A DNA stretch of 64,000 nt from Pseudomonas asplenii (GTDB taxonomy: Bacteria; Pseudomonadota; Gammaproteobacteria; Pseudomonadales; Pseudomonadaceae), in assembly GCF_001293465.1 (NCBI RefSeq), contig NZ_JSYZ01000018.1, forward strand, positions 1 through 64,000, given 5' to 3'. Positions 63,644 through 64,000 of the stretch are shown one piece after another. The notes below the pieces were generated by a model. That model was not told the origin of the DNA and did no database searches. It worked only from the letters and a program-made list of their open reading frames with translations. Every line of letters begins with the position of its first letter. Position 1 is the stretch's first letter. The position numbers and the translations under genes are program-made.

Positions 63644-63729
63644 TAGCCTGCTTGAAGTTTTTCTGAAAAAGACACATTCATGTCAGTTCCGGTACCACGA
63701 AAACCTCATGCCAAGCGGGCTGCAGCGCC

Positions 63730-64000
63730 CTACTCGGCGTAAATCATCTTCCGGCTCATGCCGCCATCGACCACGAATTCCTGGCCGGTGACAAAACCCG
63801 CGCCCTTGGACAACAGCCATGCCACCATTGCCGCCACATCCTCGACCGTGCCGACCCGGCCCACCGGGTGCTGGGCATGGTCGCTCTCGCTCAACGGCTC
63901 GGCCCGACGCTGCGCCGGGTCACGAGCATCGATCCAGCCCGGGCTGACCACGTTCACCCGGATCTCCGGCCCGAGGCTCATCGCCAGCGCATGGGTCAAT
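63730..64000 (-). CDS. Short-chain dehydrogenase/reductase, C-terminal part (cut by window edge)
   Basis: Only the C-terminal 89 residues are visible; the gene continues past 64000. The substrate-helix stretch THALAMSLGPEIRVNVVSP, GWID, the VEDVAAMVAWLLSKGAGFVT segment and GQEFVVDGGMSRK ending identify a classical SDR; the catalytic YxxxK would lie just outside. Substrate unknown. The region 63594-63729 otherwise holds only the tRNA promoter. Confidence 0.85.
   Translation of the reverse strand, partial: LTHALAMSLGPEIRVNVVSPGWIDARDPAQRRAEPLSESDHAQHPVGRVGTVEDVAAMVAWLLSKGAGFVTGQEFVVDGGMSRKMIYAE

Overview
The window looks like a chromosomal segment of a fluorescent-group Pseudomonas. The evidence is high-GC coding with Pseudomonas-type codon use, REP/REPIN repeats in intergenic gaps, a 1.6-kDa-residue-class NAD-glutamate dehydrogenase, and a gene order (gdhB - moxR/Bat operon; pepN - DUF2797 - YeaC - rhomboid - phosphatase - nadK; arsB; fadH) that I recall as conserved in the genus. 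No database search was possible, so species is not assigned.

Layout. 1-2.4 kb: the right end of a prophage or integrative island (DUF3850 protein, PrtN-family protein, tyrosine integrase) abutting the 5' end of dusA, a known integration hot spot. 2.3-12.7 kb: dusA, the RssB/anti-sigma-antagonist pair, a PilZ protein, mlaA, an HAD-fold protein lacking its nucleophile, a DUF4404 protein and gdhB. 13.1-20.0 kb: an all-minus-strand glycan cassette with two complete Wzm/Wzt-type ABC exporters, two glycosyltransferases and a methyltransferase, wedged between gdhB and the moxR region. 20.3-27.8 kb: a small conserved protein and a tightly overlapping MoxR-DUF58-DUF4381-VWA-VWA/TPR-BatD operon (envelope-linked AAA+/von Willebrand system).

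27.9-39.4 kb: sbcD-sbcC-GST operon, two small proteins (one a 59-aa exported protein), an exported lactonase-like beta-propeller, an MMPL/RND exporter paired with a Ycf48-like propeller. 39.8-49.5 kb: pepN, DUF2797, YeaC, glpG, a PPP phosphatase, nadK, DUF1853, arsB and cytochrome b561. 49.7-55.2 kb: a D-cysteine desulfhydrase/ACC-deaminase-like enzyme, fadH, a membrane-anchored nitrilase-fold protein lacking the usual Cys, an AraC regulator and a 28-residue acidic peptide gene.

55.4-59.9 kb is the most unusual part: a 345-aa protein resembling only the C-terminal part of the pyruvate dehydrogenase E1 subunit, a MarR regulator, and a full-length AceE-type E1, with nearly identical palindromic operators in front of both E1-like genes. 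59.9-64 kb: a DUF2242 lipoprotein, a divergent LysR/MFS pair, an operon of tRNA-Val and two tRNA-Asp with a clear stringent-type promoter, and the 3' end of a short-chain dehydrogenase running off the window.
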